A stretch of DNA of 64,000 nt from Termitomyces sp. T153 (GCA_018296165.2 JACKQL020000124.1:1-64000); one strand, 5' to 3'; counted from the stretch's first letter, positions 23,175 to 34,564 are shown. Program-made: numbers and translations. Notes: generated by a model not told the origin, from the letters alone.

Positions 23175-23524
23175 TGTCAGGGGACTTCCATTTCCAACCT
23201 CCAACTTTGATTTCCAACCTCTGCAGTGATCTCTGCAGCTCATTGCAGACCTCCAGAAACCCTCAAAACTCTCTGCAGTTCCCTGTTGAGCACTTCCCCA
23301 TAGTGAGGGCTAGCTCCAGCCTTCTATACAGTTGTTCTCATGTCTCTGCTGCCTGCTGATGTGCCACACTGAGCAGCAGGGATCCTTAGACTTGTTCTCT
23401 TTGGATTCCCCTCTGCTCAGTGATTAGTTACTATTTGTATTGATGGTTACCTTGCTGAATATACTTTGGATTCCCCTCTGCTAGCTGCATGATTGAGCTG
23501 CTACTCTCAGAGGTTGCCCTTATA
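23175..23524 (+). repeat. 3' LTR of chromovirus B
   Basis: 350 bases, beginning TGTCAGGGGACTTCC. The terminal CCCTTACA of the 5' LTR is CCCTTATA here. Confidence 0.88.
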
Positions 23525-24989
23525 TTGCTGGGGCTAGTGGAGCATTGCAGGTGGGAGTTCCAGAGTTTGGCAGGGGTGCTGAAGGGGTTTCTGTGGGGCT
23601 CCTAAATGTTTTTATGGTGTTAATGGATGGGGTGTTGTCCTGGGGTGTGCTTTTTGAGGAGTTGAACTGGGGTTGCTAGGTGGAGTTTCTTCAGGCCTGG
23701 GGGTGACATTGGCATGCTCTGAGTATGCTTGGGAGGTGGTGTTGGCTTCATCTGGAGAAGCTGGTGGGTAGTCTGGAGGTCCTTGGTGATGTTACAGGCA
23801 AATGAGGCAGGGGCATGTCTTGAGTGGTGGAGTGTGTTGGGGTTGGTAGCTTCTATCAGTGGCAAAGGGGGGGGGGGACTCCAGCAATGGAGTGGAGAGT
23901 GTTGGTGTAGGTATCCTCCAGGGAGGGGAGTGCTATATGCCAGCTGTTCTGTAGACAGTTAATGTAGGGGCAGATGTACCTTGCCAAGGTCTGGTTTACT
24001 CATTCTTGTGGTTTGTCAATCTCCAAGTGTGGGGCAGTTGGTGGGTTGATGTTGATCTTTGAACTGAGGGCTTTATAGAGCAGTTGCCAGGATTGGAAAA
24101 CTGATTTTGGGGGTTGCAGGCAGAGACTATGGTGTTTGTATTTTGGTGGAGACATGCTTGGGTAGGAGTTTTCTGAGCTCTGGAGTATTCATGATGGGGC
24201 AGTGGGATTCCATGGTGACTTGCTCAGGTGGGTTTCCTTGGCCCAGGGGTGGAATTTGCAGGTTTGGAAATGTTATATAACATTCCTTTTCATTCCTGCC
24301 CAAAGGTAAGTCCAGAAGCAAGCAGGAGAGTCTTATGTGTTCTTGGAGTCCTCAGGGCTTATGGTGCTGCCAGAGTTTGTCAGGACAAGTAGGTTTGAGG
24401 TTTGGAGCATGGGTTTGTCCTTCTCAGGGTGGAGGCTGGTGGTCTGGAGGCAGCATGGAGAGTTGATTAGTTGGCAGTTCTTGGCAGAGTTGTTTCTGAG
24501 TGCTATGCTGCATAGAGGAAAAGTTTGGAAGTTGTGTTTCATAGGTTTGTCTTTCCTGGGGCAGGAGCTAGTGGTCCAGAGGTAATGCAAGAGAGTGGAT
24601 TGGCTGCTGGCTCATTGGCAGGGTTGCATCAAGGGTTGTATTGGGAGGGGTCCAGAGGTAGATTTGTCCTTTTCCAGGGTAGAGCCAGTAGTCTAGAGGT
24701 GGTGCAAGGGTTGGTGGAATGCTGGCTTGTTGGTGGAGCTGCTCTTTGTGGGTTATGGTGTGTGGGTGGGGCCTGGAGATGCATTTTGTAAATTGTGTCT
24801 TCTCTGGAGTAGGAGGCATTGGTCCAGAATTAGCATGTGGAGCTGGTCAGTTGCTGGCTTGTCAATAGAGTTGTCCTCAGGTTTTCTGTTGGGCAGGGGA
24901 AGGAGTTTAGGGTGTGCTTGATGGGTTTGCCCTTCCTAAAGTAGGAGCTAGCAGTTTGGAGGTGGCATAGGGGTTTGGTTGATTGCTGG
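23525..24989 (-). pseudogene. Minus-strand gypsy remnant D1, integrase side
   Basis: The minus strand reads parts of a gypsy integrase. QLLYKALSSKININPPTAPHL (first 20 residues relevant) aligns with the D2 integrase at about 38,060-38,110, and FWTYLWAGMKRNV aligns with D2 FWPGMKKDI. A core stretch between them is deleted. Rightward, at about 24,350-24,989, lies a tandem peptide array. The remnant is interrupted at 24,989 by element H and continues at 33,779. Confidence 0.65.
24350..24989 (-). repeat. Degenerate tandem array of about 125-bp units in D1 Pol
   Basis: About five diverged units follow one another (near 24,369, 24,492, 24,636, 24,750 and 24,885). Each encodes on the minus strand a version of LDHxxLLPRKDKPM: a proline/serine stretch, a Leu-Asp or Trp-Thr-Thr core, then G/R-K-D-K. 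A single unit is present at the same place in D2 (CLWTTASYFGVDKSML). Another lies beyond the H insertion at about 33,850-33,960. It is an expansion in the RNase H-integrase linker. Confidence 0.55.
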
Positions 24990-25648
24990 TGATATGCCTG
25001 TCTCATACTTTGAGACAGGACAAAATACTAGAAGTACCAAGGCTCAGATACCCAAAAGCTGAAAACTGTAAGCTTTGAAAAATGCTGAAAGCTGTAGGCA
25101 TATGGCACATACCTGGTAGAGAAGGCCAATGATCCAAACATGCACCACAACAATACCAGCAGAAAATAGTAAAATCTGACATTAAGAATTGAGCCTGATC
25201 ATATGTTGTTTAACAATCAATGGCTGTGCTCAGCAACCCAGCTAGAAATCTAACTGATGCCAAGAACAGCCATGGCCATCTATTGCTAGAATACTGCTCT
25301 ATCCTCTTGATATCATCCCTATTCCTATACCAGACTACCCAAATCCAAGCCAGCCACCATGACAAACCACATCCAGTCTGCTAGGGAGAAGTTTGGGAAG
25401 GGAAAAGATCAAAGGAAAGGATGTTGGATGTACAAAAACCAAATAATGCCAACCAAACATGCCATCTCATCCTGCCATCCAATAAGAAGGAAAAGCCAAG
25501 GAAAACCACATAGTACAGACCATGGGCATGCATAGAAAGCACTCTGGTCCATGTGCATGCAATGAGCTATAAAATAGGAGGGGAATTGGAGGAAAAGGGA
25601 AGCAACAATGTACCACAGCTTTGAGAATCCCAGGGAGTGGTTCTTTAG
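24990..25648 (+). repeat. Truncated 5' LTR of element H
   Basis: It matches the first about 630 bases of the 3' LTR (32,979-33,610), from the TTTGAGACAGGA start to GTTCTTTAGG, then diverges. The last about 165 bases of the LTR and the gag region have been lost. Confidence 0.85.
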
Positions 25649-26789
25649 GTTCCAGCCCTTGATGAGGGACCAGACTTGCCAGTGCAGGGCACTGATAAAA
25701 GTTCCTTAACAGGAATAAGAAGGAAGGAGTGGGATAGAACCATTGATAGGCTCTGGGAGGCCACTGTACCTTTCAGTACTGGAGAACTGCTAGATGTGGC
25801 TCCTGGATTAAGAGAAGCAATGATACAAAAATTGACTCTCAAATCAGGAACTCAGTCTAGGGATCCCAATATCTCAAGAGTAGCAGTTTAACAGCAGACT
25901 GTAAGGGAGAAGAAACCATCTGACAAAGTAGATGTCAATGACCTACCCATGGCAACTTATTTCATTGCAGATGGGACACAGGATGATTTGTCTACTGGTG
26001 CAGTAGTGCATCAGGATTGTGTAGCCACTTACTTGGAAAATATCCCTCCAGGAGAAAAGCCAGTAGTGGTGTATGTGGCTGGAGATTTGCAAGTGTTGAG
26101 GTCCTTGAACCCCATTGTCAATCAGAGGGGGCAAGTAGAGACAATTCTAGATAGTGGTTCTCAGATAGTCTGTATGGCACTAGATGAGGCACTTCATTTA
26201 GGATTGACTTGGGATCCAGACATATGCTTAAGGATGGAGAGTGCCAACAGTCAAGTGAATACATCAGTTGGTTTAGCCAAAAATGTTCCATTTGCTTTGG
26301 CTGAAGGCTTTACTATTTATCTACAAATGCATATCTTTGTCAAGCCAGGTTGGGTCATCCTTTTGACACACTGACAGAAGCAACATACAAAATCTTCAAG
26401 ATGGCAGTTCCATCATAACTATCACGGATCCTAATACTGGTCAACAGACAGCCCTGCCTACTCTTCAAAGAGGGAAGGTGCCAAAGGCAGGTGTTGGAGG
26501 AGATAGTGAACCAAAATTTTAAATCTCAATGATCTGGCCAGTGACCTGGGAGGTGAAGTAGTGGTGACTGGATACACTATAAGTGATAGTGGATTTAAGA
26601 ACCAGGAGTTGAGAGATGTGTATCTGCAGGCCTTTGCTGCAGGAGGAGATATTGAAGGAAGAGATGAGAAGATATTGTCAGCCTATCTAAATGGGCAGCT
26701 GTGTCAGATACCAGAGAAATAGGAGGAGATCTTAGCACAGCAGGAAAACGTAGAATTAGAAGCAGGTGTGGGGGAAACTGCATAAGTAT
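25649..26789 (+). pseudogene. Element H protease region
   Basis: The frame 25949-26374 contains a retropepsin site VETILDSGSQIVCMAL with an intact D-S-G, then LGLAKNVPFALAEGF and YLQMHIF. Two frameshifts follow, then the conserved continuation DTLTEATYKIF and ITDPNTGQQTALPTL, typical of this Agaricomycete gypsy lineage. Before 25,949 only short, stop-rich Gag-like remnants are seen. Confidence 0.8.
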
Positions 26790-28331
26790 TTTCTAAGAAA
26801 TACAAACCTGTTGCTAGAAAGGTAAAACCTGTACTAGGGACCTCTCCTGAGGAGTTTAAAATTGAAAGGTGCATCACTAGAAATCCACTAGCAGACATGC
26901 CAAAGTTGGACCCAAACCCACCTGATTTCAAACCCACAGGGAGGTACACTGCTGAGTGCAAGGAGATTATTGACCAAGCACATGGTGATGGTTTCTTATA
27001 GCCAGAGGAGATGAAGGCAGTACATCATCTAATGATGCTGCAGAATGAGGCTTTTGCATGGGATGATTCTCAAAGAGGTAGGCTCAAGGAGGAATTCTTC
27101 CCTCATGTAGTGATGCCAGTAATTCCTCAACACCCCTGGGTATTGAAGAACATTCCCATTGCTCCAGGACTCAGAGATAAAATCTGCAAGATGATAAAGC
27201 AGAAAATTGAGGCAGGAGTGTATGAGCCATCCAACTCTTCATACAGGTCCCAGTGGTTCACAGTATTGAAGGAGGATGGTGAGAGTTTGAGGATAGTTCA
27301 CAGCTTGGAACCTTTAAACAAAGTGACCATAGCACATTCTGGGTTTCCACCAGCAACTGAAAAGATAGCTAGCCACTTTGCTGGCAAAGCTTGTGGAGGG
27401 ATCTTTGACTTGTATGTGGGATATGATGAGAGGGTGTTGGATGTAAGGTCTATGGACTATACCACCTTTCAGACACCCTTTGGTGCTCTAAGGCTGGTAA
27501 CCCTGCCAATGGGCTGGACAAATTCAGTACCAATCTTTCATGATGACATTACCTTCATCTTGAAAGATGAGATACCTCATGTAACTTGGCCATATATTGA
27601 TGATGTGCCAATCAGAGGTCCACCTCACAGGTATGAATTGCCAGATGGAGGCTATGAGGTCATTCCAGAAAATTCAGGCATTGGGAGATTTGTATGGGAA
27701 CATCTGCAAAATGTAAACAGAGTGTTACAAAGAATCAAATATGCTGGAGGAACCTTTTCTGGGAAGAAGTCAGTAGTCTGTGCAGATGAGATTGTAGTAG
27801 TTGGACACAGGTGTTCCTATGAGGGACAGAAACCTGAGACCAAGCAGTTGGCCATTGTTATGGGGTGGGATGATTGCCAGGATAAGTCAGATGTCAGGGC
27901 TTTCCTAGGTACTTGTGGTACCTTTAGGATGTTCATTAAAGACTATACTAAAGTGGCTGCACCCATCAACAAGTTGACTCAAAACCACACCATTTGTTTG
28001 GGGTGAGGGACAGCAGTCAGCAATGGCTCAGTTGAAGAAGTTGCTAGCTGCAAGTGCACCTCTAAAACCAATTGATTATGAGTCAGGAGGGGCAGTGGTC
28101 CTATCAGTTGACACTTCTTGGATAGCAGTGGGCTTTGGAATACTCCAGGAAGCTCCAGACAATCCTAAGCAATGCACTTGTGCTGAGCTAGGATCCATCA
28201 CATTGAATGAGAGGGAGGCAAGGTTCTTGCAATCTAAAAGAGAACTCTATGGTCTGATGAGAGCCTTGCAAGCAAATAAGTATTGGCTAGTTGGTTGTAG
28301 GAAGCTTGTAGTGGAGACAGATACCAAGTAT
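26790..28331 (+). pseudogene. Element H reverse transcriptase and RNase H
   Basis: The frame 27011-28006 is unusually clean for this window: 331 codons covering the RT with YEPSNSSYRSQWF, FDLYVGYDER, TPFGALRLVTLPMGWTNS and the catalytic box YIDDV (about 27,592-27,606), all intact. A TAG at about 27,000 interrupts the upstream part (PLADMPKLDPNPPDF). A one-base frameshift near 27,990 leads to RNase H (28,023-28,331: SVDTSWIAVGFGILQ, LNEREARF, ELYGLMRAL, VETDTKY), where the solo LTR G1 splits the DxKY motif from KGMLSNP. Confidence 0.9.
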
Positions 28332-29385
28332 TGTAGTACTGGGTTAGAGTAATACTGATAGTTCTGGGGCTTTCTTGAAGACTTAGGCAGTCTACTCCAA
28401 TTCCACACTGATGTCTTGATAAATGCTTAAAGTTGAAGGGGTTTACTTCCAAAATATTTCCATTCTGAATGCAGAGGGGTCTCAACAAACTCCAGCCTAA
28501 GTGATTCACTCCCTGGGAACCACCAAGCCTTTGCCCATTAATTGCCTGTCCATTTGCTACTCTACTTGGGCTATTTATACCTCTTTCTACAGTGCACAGA
28601 CCACCCCCTACATGTGACTTTTGGTTCCATACTTTCCAGCCCCTTATTCATAACTTTTATTCTAATTCCTCCTTTTGGCATGCCTGTTTCAGTGCCACAG
28701 GCCAGTTCCTGGTTCCATCATTCCTCCTTTGCATTCTTAGCTTCCATTTGCCCCATTTATCTCTCCCTCCTTTGTATTTCTTCCATTCATATTCTTTTTC
28801 ATTCAGTTTCTTCCCTTCTTCTTCCTTTATTTATTTCATATTCTTTCCCATTCAGGTCCTTTCCCATTCAGGTTCTTCCATTCATCTGTCCCCTCCCATT
28901 CATTCCATTCATCTTCCTTTATTCATTTCATATTCTTCCCCTTTCAGGTTCTTCCCCATTTAGGTTCTTCCATTCATCTTCCTTTCCCTTCCCTTCATTC
29001 CATTCATTTCATATTCTTCCATTCATCTTCCTTTCCTTTCCCTTCATTCCATTCTTTCTCATTCATTCCTCCTTTACCTCCTTTTAGTCAACATTCCAAT
29101 CTGGTTATTCTTAGATCAGATTTAGATCTTGCCAGAATTGATGCCACTCAGGTGCTTTTGCCAGTCCCATGCTTCCCCTCCCATTACAGTGATTGGACTA
29201 TTATTGAGTGTATAGTCTAGTATAGTCCTTGTCCTATCCTGTTCTGTCTTTCTTCTGGTGTATTTAAAGGGATAATGTTGCTGGGACTTGTTTTACCAGG
29301 AGGCTTACAGTTTTCAGCCTTAATAAACGTTTGTTTTGACTTCTGGTGTTTATTATGTTCCCAATGGTATGACAACATTGTATCA
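28332..29385 (-). mobile_element. Solo LTR of family G (G1) inside element H
   Basis: The 1,054-base segment interrupts the RNase H codons at TAT. GTAT flanks both sides (28328-28331 and 29386-29389). On the minus strand it begins TGATACAATGTTGTC, like the element H LTR start, and ends CAGTACTACA, hence the minus assignment. Its last part on the plus strand (about 29,155-29,385) is repeated in reverse complement at 44,129-44,352. The TATTTAAAG at about 29,259 and the AATAAA at about 29,322 could be signals in either orientation. Confidence 0.88.
28640..29090. repeat. Long pyrimidine-rich low-complexity tract
   Basis: About 450 bases inside solo LTR G1 are made of degenerate repeats of TTCCATTCAT, CTTCCTTT and CATTCAGGTTCTTCC. 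The plus strand is almost purely pyrimidine. A 181-codon open frame here is an artefact of composition. Confidence 0.85.
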
Positions 29386-31185
29386 GTATTTGAAAGGAAT
29401 GCTAAGCAATCCTGGAGTAGGGCATAATGCCACCATCATGAGATGGATTGAGGATGTCCTACTCTATCATTTTACTTTGAGGCATGTGCCAGGAAAAGCC
29501 TTTAGTGTTGATGGCCTGTCTAGGAGGCTCAAGCAGCCAGGAGATGAGGAGTACCCACTTGTTAATCCAGAGTTGATGAACAACCCAAAGACTATCCACT
29601 TTGAACATCCAGCTAAAACCAACAATGAATCAGGATAGGAAGATTGGGAACCCTTAGCACTTGAAGAGTTTGCAGATCAAATTGACACTAGAGGTAGCTA
29701 TCTACATGCAGTAGCAACTGAAGTATCAGACTTTGAACAAGAACTTGATAGAGTAAGGTCTCAAGAGGGGGAACTTAGGAAGGCAGTTCTAAGTCAGCAG
29801 CAGGCATCTTATCCTGTTGCAGGACTATCTCTCTCTCAGCCTCTGTTACCCACAGAAGGTACTAAGGAACAGAAAGAAGCAGACTTACAAGCATACTTGG
29901 AGCATAGGAAAGGTGGGGAGAGTGAACAGTGGGATGACTTGCTACCAATTGTACAAAGCTGGGCTACAAAACCCAAGCAAAGAACCTGAGGGTTTGTAGG
30001 GTTGGGACCCAGACAAGTTCAACAAGTTTGCAAAACAGTTCTTCTTTGATCCAAAGGGGAGACTATACAAGCACAATCATGAGGCCAGGCATAAGCTAGT
30101 AGTTGATATCAATAGGCAAATGTTCATGCTTAAATCAGCCCATGATGCCTTGGGGCATAGGGGGACTTATGCAACCAAAATGTTAATACAAGAACAATTT
30201 TGGTGGCTAGGAATTGATGGAGATGTGCATTGGTATGTTGGGACTTGTCACAACTGTCAAATATGTCAGAATACAGTTGTAAACAGAGCTCCCACAGTGA
30301 CCTATACACCCTCTATCTTCCAAACAATCCACATTGATACCATGCACATGACTCCAGCTTCAAATGGCTGCAAGTATATTGTCCATGGCAGGTATGCATT
30401 GTTTTCATGGATGGAATGGAGGCCTCTGTGCAAGGAAAACCATAAAACAATTGGTCAATGGTTGTTTGAGGATGTGATTTGTTGCTGGGGTTGCATTGCA
30501 GAAATCATCACTGACAATGCTGGACAATTCAAAAAGGTTACAGCTTGGATAGAGAGTAAATATGGAATCAGAGGCATAGCCATCTCTTCATACAACTCTC
30601 AAGCTAAGCTAATGGCAAGATTTGAAGACTACATTGGGATTTCAGGCAAGCTTTGTTCAAAGCTTGTGAGGATTACACTAAATTGTTCTCTTCTTCCATG
30701 TAATGTGGAGTGATTGCATTACTATCCAGCAGAGATTTGAATGGTCACCATACTTCATGGTCACTGGGGCTCATCCAACTCTACCCTTAGACTTAGTAGA
30801 GGCTACCTGGTTAATAGAATTACCAGAAGGGCCATTGCCTACAGAAGTGTTGATTGGTTATTGTGCTAGAGCTCTAGCCAAACATCACCAACATATAGAA
30901 GAGATGAGAGAAAGAGTTGGGAAGGACAAATTCCAATGGGCCTTGAAGTTTGCAGAAGAGCATGAAAGCTCTATTAAAGAATTCAAATTCAAACCCTTGG
31001 ACTTGGACTTGGACTTGGTCAAAAAATATAATTACAGAAAGTTCACACAGTGCTAAGATGCTTCCATGGTCCAATGGTAGTAATTACTAAGACCAGAGGT
31101 GGTAATTACATTGTGGCAGAACTGGATAGATTAGTTTGGCAGACTAGGGTGGCAGCTTTTAGGGTAGTCCCTTACAAAGCTTGAA
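29386..31185 (+). pseudogene. Element H RNase H end and integrase
   Basis: After the G1 insertion the frame resumes with KGMLSNPGVGHNATIMRW and the tether end HVPGKAFSVDGLSRR. Integrase follows in shifted frames: zinc region HDALGHRGTYATK..CHNCQIC (about 30,140-30,275), core IHIDTMHM, ITDNAGQF and the later YFMVTGAHPTLPLDLVEATW (30,750-30,810). The C-terminal VITKTRGGNYIVAELDRLVW runs to the TGA near 31,185. Frameshifts lie near 29,970, 30,690 and 31,060. Confidence 0.88.
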
Positions 31186-31689
31186 TATGATTGGAGCTAG
31201 CCCAAAGCCTAGAGCAGTGGGTAGATATCACTCCAGAGAAGTTAAAAGAGTTAAGGGAAGAATTACAAAAGCCTGCTGGAAATGCTATATCAGATCTGTC
31301 ATTTGGATCTATAAGGCTTCATGAGCCTCTAGACCATGACATGAATGGGTCAGACAATAGCCTTGAAGGTTGACAAAAAATTCAAGTTTTACATAGCAAA
31401 ATCAAAATAAGTAAAAGGCTTAGTTTGGTCACACATTTTCAGAGTTAATGGCATTAAATTGGGGGTTACAAAATAAGAGATATGTAGGGAAATTTTTATA
31501 AGTAAGGCTGGTTAAAATTACAGCTACACTATTTTAGGCAGAGGCAATACTGATGCTTACAATGCAGAGGTCTCTTGTATAGGAGACACATGGGAATGGG
31601 AAATTCTTGGGGAAGAGGTTGCAATTTCAACATTGGAATTGGAATTGACCACCTGAGGCTCTAAGTAAATAAAGACAAGTTATGGAAAG
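31186..31689. other. Spacer between H integrase and antisense gene
   Basis: A short open plus-strand frame (31,191-31,373) reads LAQSLEQWVDITPEKLKEL and may belong to the tail of the H polyprotein or to a short downstream ORF. Nothing else recognised. Confidence 0.35.
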
Positions 31690-32776
31690 TCAATAAGAGG
31701 GTAATACCTCAGGCAAAACTTGGAGATCATTAAGTAGATCTCCAGTCTGCTCAATGCCAGAGAGACCCAGAGTTTTGTCAAGGTGAACAAGGCAAGCCAA
31801 AATGAGTTTGTATGTTTGGAGAGTGATGTTGAGTGAGTAGAGTTGTTGCTGCACAGCAAAGTGAATAGCATCACAATGTTGTTGGAGATTGGCATGTAGA
31901 AGGAGGGTGCTGTCATTGGTAAGCTGAACAGCTTCAAAAACAGCATTAACCTGGCTAAGGAGTAGGACACAGCCTTGTTTCCAGGTTTGAGGTTGGGTGG
32001 AAAGCAAGCAAGGTCAGAAAAGTGAGGAAACAGAAAAGGGACAGACTGTAAGCCAGAAAGACTTTAACTTTTTTGGGCTTGGGTTTTGCTGTTGGGTTCA
32101 GTCTAGGGATAAAAGAGATGAAGGTTGAGTGTGTCAAAAGATGAGCAAGTAAGTTGAGTTTGAAGGCTAGACTTACATTAGCTCCATGCTTGCCAGAACA
32201 AATGGAGAACAGACCTGGCATGTCAACACCCTGGTCCTGAGTCCAGCATTTCAGCTATAAGGACAAGACATTAGTTAGAGAAAGAAACTGATGGAAATAT
32301 GTGCCTTCTTGGCTTCCCATTGCCATTGGAGCTCTCAACAATTCTTTTCAATGTAGGGTAGCAGACAGGGTGTTGAAAAGACCCTTCTGTTTGATGATGC
32401 ATAGAAAATTGGCCTGGTCAGCAAAACACTGAAACAAGGAGAAGGGAGTGAAAAAGGACCAAGTAGGAAGAAAGAAGGGAAAGAAGCTCACCAGCTGCAT
32501 AGTGCTGAGGTATCAGACATGATCAGCACCAGAGCCAGGGATGCTGACCACAACCCCACAGAAGCCTATGATAGCCTGAGCTAATGAGAGAAGCTGGAGG
32601 AGTGCTAAAATAACTTGATGCACATCATGCTTGACAGAACATTCAAGAAGGGTGAAGTTGTTGGACAAGTTCTGGCTGAGGCTAGGGTGAGCAGTTGATG
32701 GTGCATGAAGTAGCTTGGCAGCAGAGCCCATGGAGGTTATGTGAGGAGCAGTGGGAGTAGAAAGGTTTGATGCCAT
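31690..32776 (-). pseudogene. Antisense multi-exon gene fossil carried by element H
   Basis: On the strand opposite to H pol, an ATG at 32,776 opens a 87-codon stretch (MASNLSTPTAPHITSMGSAA) with an aliphatic segment (VILALLQLLSLAQAIIGFCG). It ends at a TGA (32,513) that may be a decayed CGA; the reading then continues to a canonical GTGAGC donor at 32,491. A pyrimidine-rich tract with TTTCAG acceptor gives a likely intron 32,430-32,491. Later segments read MGSQEGTYFHQFLSLTNVL, CSGKHGANVSLAFKLNLL and, after another pyrimidine-rich gap, AVFEAVQLTNDSTLLLHANL and LDKTLGLSGIEQTGDLLNDL to about 31,690. I do not recognise the protein. It looks helical and soluble. Exon borders other than the first intron are uncertain. 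Confidence 0.5.
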
Positions 32777-32965
32777 GGCTCAAGGGAGGGAGAGGGTTGT
32801 GTCAAGCACATCTTTATAGGACAATGGGTGTGATTGAGGATGATAAAAGGAACATTATTTTTGTGGAAGGAAAAGAAAATTGACTCTTTGTCAAAATTTT
32901 AGAAGTGATTATGCAGGAATGTCATTTAAGAATGTGTAGACCTGACTGGGGGCAGTCAGTAAAAT

Positions 32966-32978
32966 GGTGTGAGGGAGG
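32966..32978 (+). other. Polypurine tract of element H
   Basis: GGTGTGAGGGAGG lies directly before the TGATACATG start of the 3' LTR. Confidence 0.65.
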
Positions 32979-33778
32979 TGATACATGTGTCTTGTACTTT
33001 GAGACAGGATGAAATACTAGAAGTACCAAGGCCCAGATACCCAAAAGCTGAAAACTGTAGGCATAGAGTACATACCTGGTAGAGAAGCTGATGATCCAAA
33101 CATGCACCACAACAATGCCAGCAGAAAACAGTAAGATCTGACATCAAGAATCAAGCCTGATCATGTGTTGATTGATAATCAATGGCTGTGCTCAGCAACC
33201 CAGCTAGAAATCTAACTGACACTGAGACCAGCCATGGGCATCTATTGCAAGAATACTGCCCTATCCCCTCAATATCATTCCCATTCCTATGCCAGACCAC
33301 CCAAACCCAAGCCAGCCACCATAACAAACCATGTGCAGTCTGCTAGGAAGAAGTTTGGGAAGGGAAAAGATCAAAGGAAAGGATGTTGGACATACAAAAA
33401 CTGAATAATGCCAACTAAGCATGCCATCTTGTTCTGCCATCCAATAAGAAGGAAAAGCCAAGAAAAACCATGTGGTACAGACCATGGGTGTGCATGGGAA
33501 GCACCCTGGTCCATGCACATGCAACAAGCTATAAAAGGGGAGAGGAATTGGAGAAAAAGGGAAGCAACAATATACCATGGCTCAGAGAACCCCAGGGAGC
33601 AGTTCTTTTAGGCTTACAAGTTCTTAGTTGTTTCAGGTTTTATTTATAATATTATTGGGACCATTCAATAGTATGAGACCATCTCTAGCCTGCAAAACTA
33701 AGCCTCAAAACCTCAGTGAAACAAAATTTGATCTGTTGATCTGATCAATTGACAGCATCAAACTTACATTTTGCATCA
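32979..33778 (+). repeat. 3' LTR of element H
   Basis: 800 bases from TGATACATG to TTTGCATCA. It matches the 5' LTR over its first 630 bases with scattered transitions. Confidence 0.88.
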
Positions 33779-34564
33779 CTGGCTTGTCAAGAGAGTTGTC
33801 TTTATAAATGGTGCTGAGTGGAGAAAGGGATCTGGGGCATGTTTTGCCACTCTGTTCTTCCCAGGGCAGGAACTAGAGGCCTGGAAGCAGTATAAGGGGT
33901 GGATTGGGGAATTGGCCTGTTGGTGGGCTTGCATCAGAGGTCATGCTGGGTGAGGAGGGGGGTCCAGAGTTGGTGGGAAGTTCCTTCCTCATTCAAATTA
34001 GCATGACATGTAAACATTTAGCAGGAATTACCACTGAGTGGCAGAACTTGTTTTGCTTAGGCCCAAAGGGCTTCCTTGGGCACTCATTAGGTTTCTGGCA
34101 GGGGTGTTGAGCTTTTTGTGTTAAGTCAAGCATGGGGTAGCAGAGGGTGAGGTTGTATTTTGGAGAGGTCCTTGAGCCAGCAAGTGTGTGAGTGGTGGAG
34201 TTATTTGTTAGGAGTGATGGTACTCTGGAGTCATTCTAGGATGTGGCAGACATGTTCCAGTTGTTCCCCTGAGAGTTTGAGTAGTCAGGCTGTTGACCTA
34301 ATACATGAAATCATTGTTCATGTTGAGGAAGAGGTTGTCCACAAATACTGGAGGGTGGTAGGAGAGCTGGTTGTTTGAGGGCATCACTTGGTACTCAAAG
34401 GGGTTATAGCAGGTGTGGGGGGGCAGTCTTCCATTTGTGTTCTAGAGCAGTCCAGATGTCATTGTAGCTGGAGCAGAAGTATATCTTAGCACTGCAGAGG
34501 TGGTTAACAAGTTTTCCAATCAGGAAGAGGGAATACCACTTCTTTTGAGGACTTTGTTGAGTAG
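33779..34564 (-). pseudogene. Minus-strand gypsy remnant D1, RT and RNase H side
   Basis: This continues the remnant interrupted by H. The minus strand reads one more linker-repeat unit, then HSVVIPAKCLHVMLI (D2 has VVIPPEHLHAMLI). Further right it reads RT pieces FEYQVMP, FVDNLFLNMNNDFMY and VNSLTTQTLRG. It is heavily broken and joins CC copy 2 at about 34,565. Confidence 0.6.

Larger units (their letters stand above)
19312..23524 (+). mobile_element. Ty3/gypsy chromovirus B, internally deleted
   Basis: LTRs at 19312-19671 and 23175-23524 flank gag, protease, partial RNase H, integrase and chromodomain. The target duplication is TTGCC (19307-19311) and TTGCT (23525-23529), one C-to-T apart. 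At 4.2 kb it is about 2 kb shorter than element C: RT is missing, with protease-end sequence joined to RNase H near 21,850. Confidence 0.92.
24990..33778 (+). mobile_element. Ty3/gypsy element H (widespread Agaricomycete type)
   Basis: The element runs from a truncated 5' LTR (24,990) to a 3' LTR ending at 33,778. CTGG flanks both ends (24986-24989 and 33779-33782), fitting a 4-bp target duplication. LTR ends are TGAT and ATCA. Protease, RT, RNase H and integrase are in gypsy order. Gag is missing. A solo LTR of family G has landed in RNase H. An antisense gene fossil lies between integrase and the 3' LTR. Confidence 0.88.

Noticed and set aside
28542..29087. 181-codon plus-strand frame rich in Phe, Ser, Pro, Ile
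   Set aside because: It is translation of the pyrimidine-rich low-complexity tract in solo LTR G1, which cannot form plus-strand stop codons easily.
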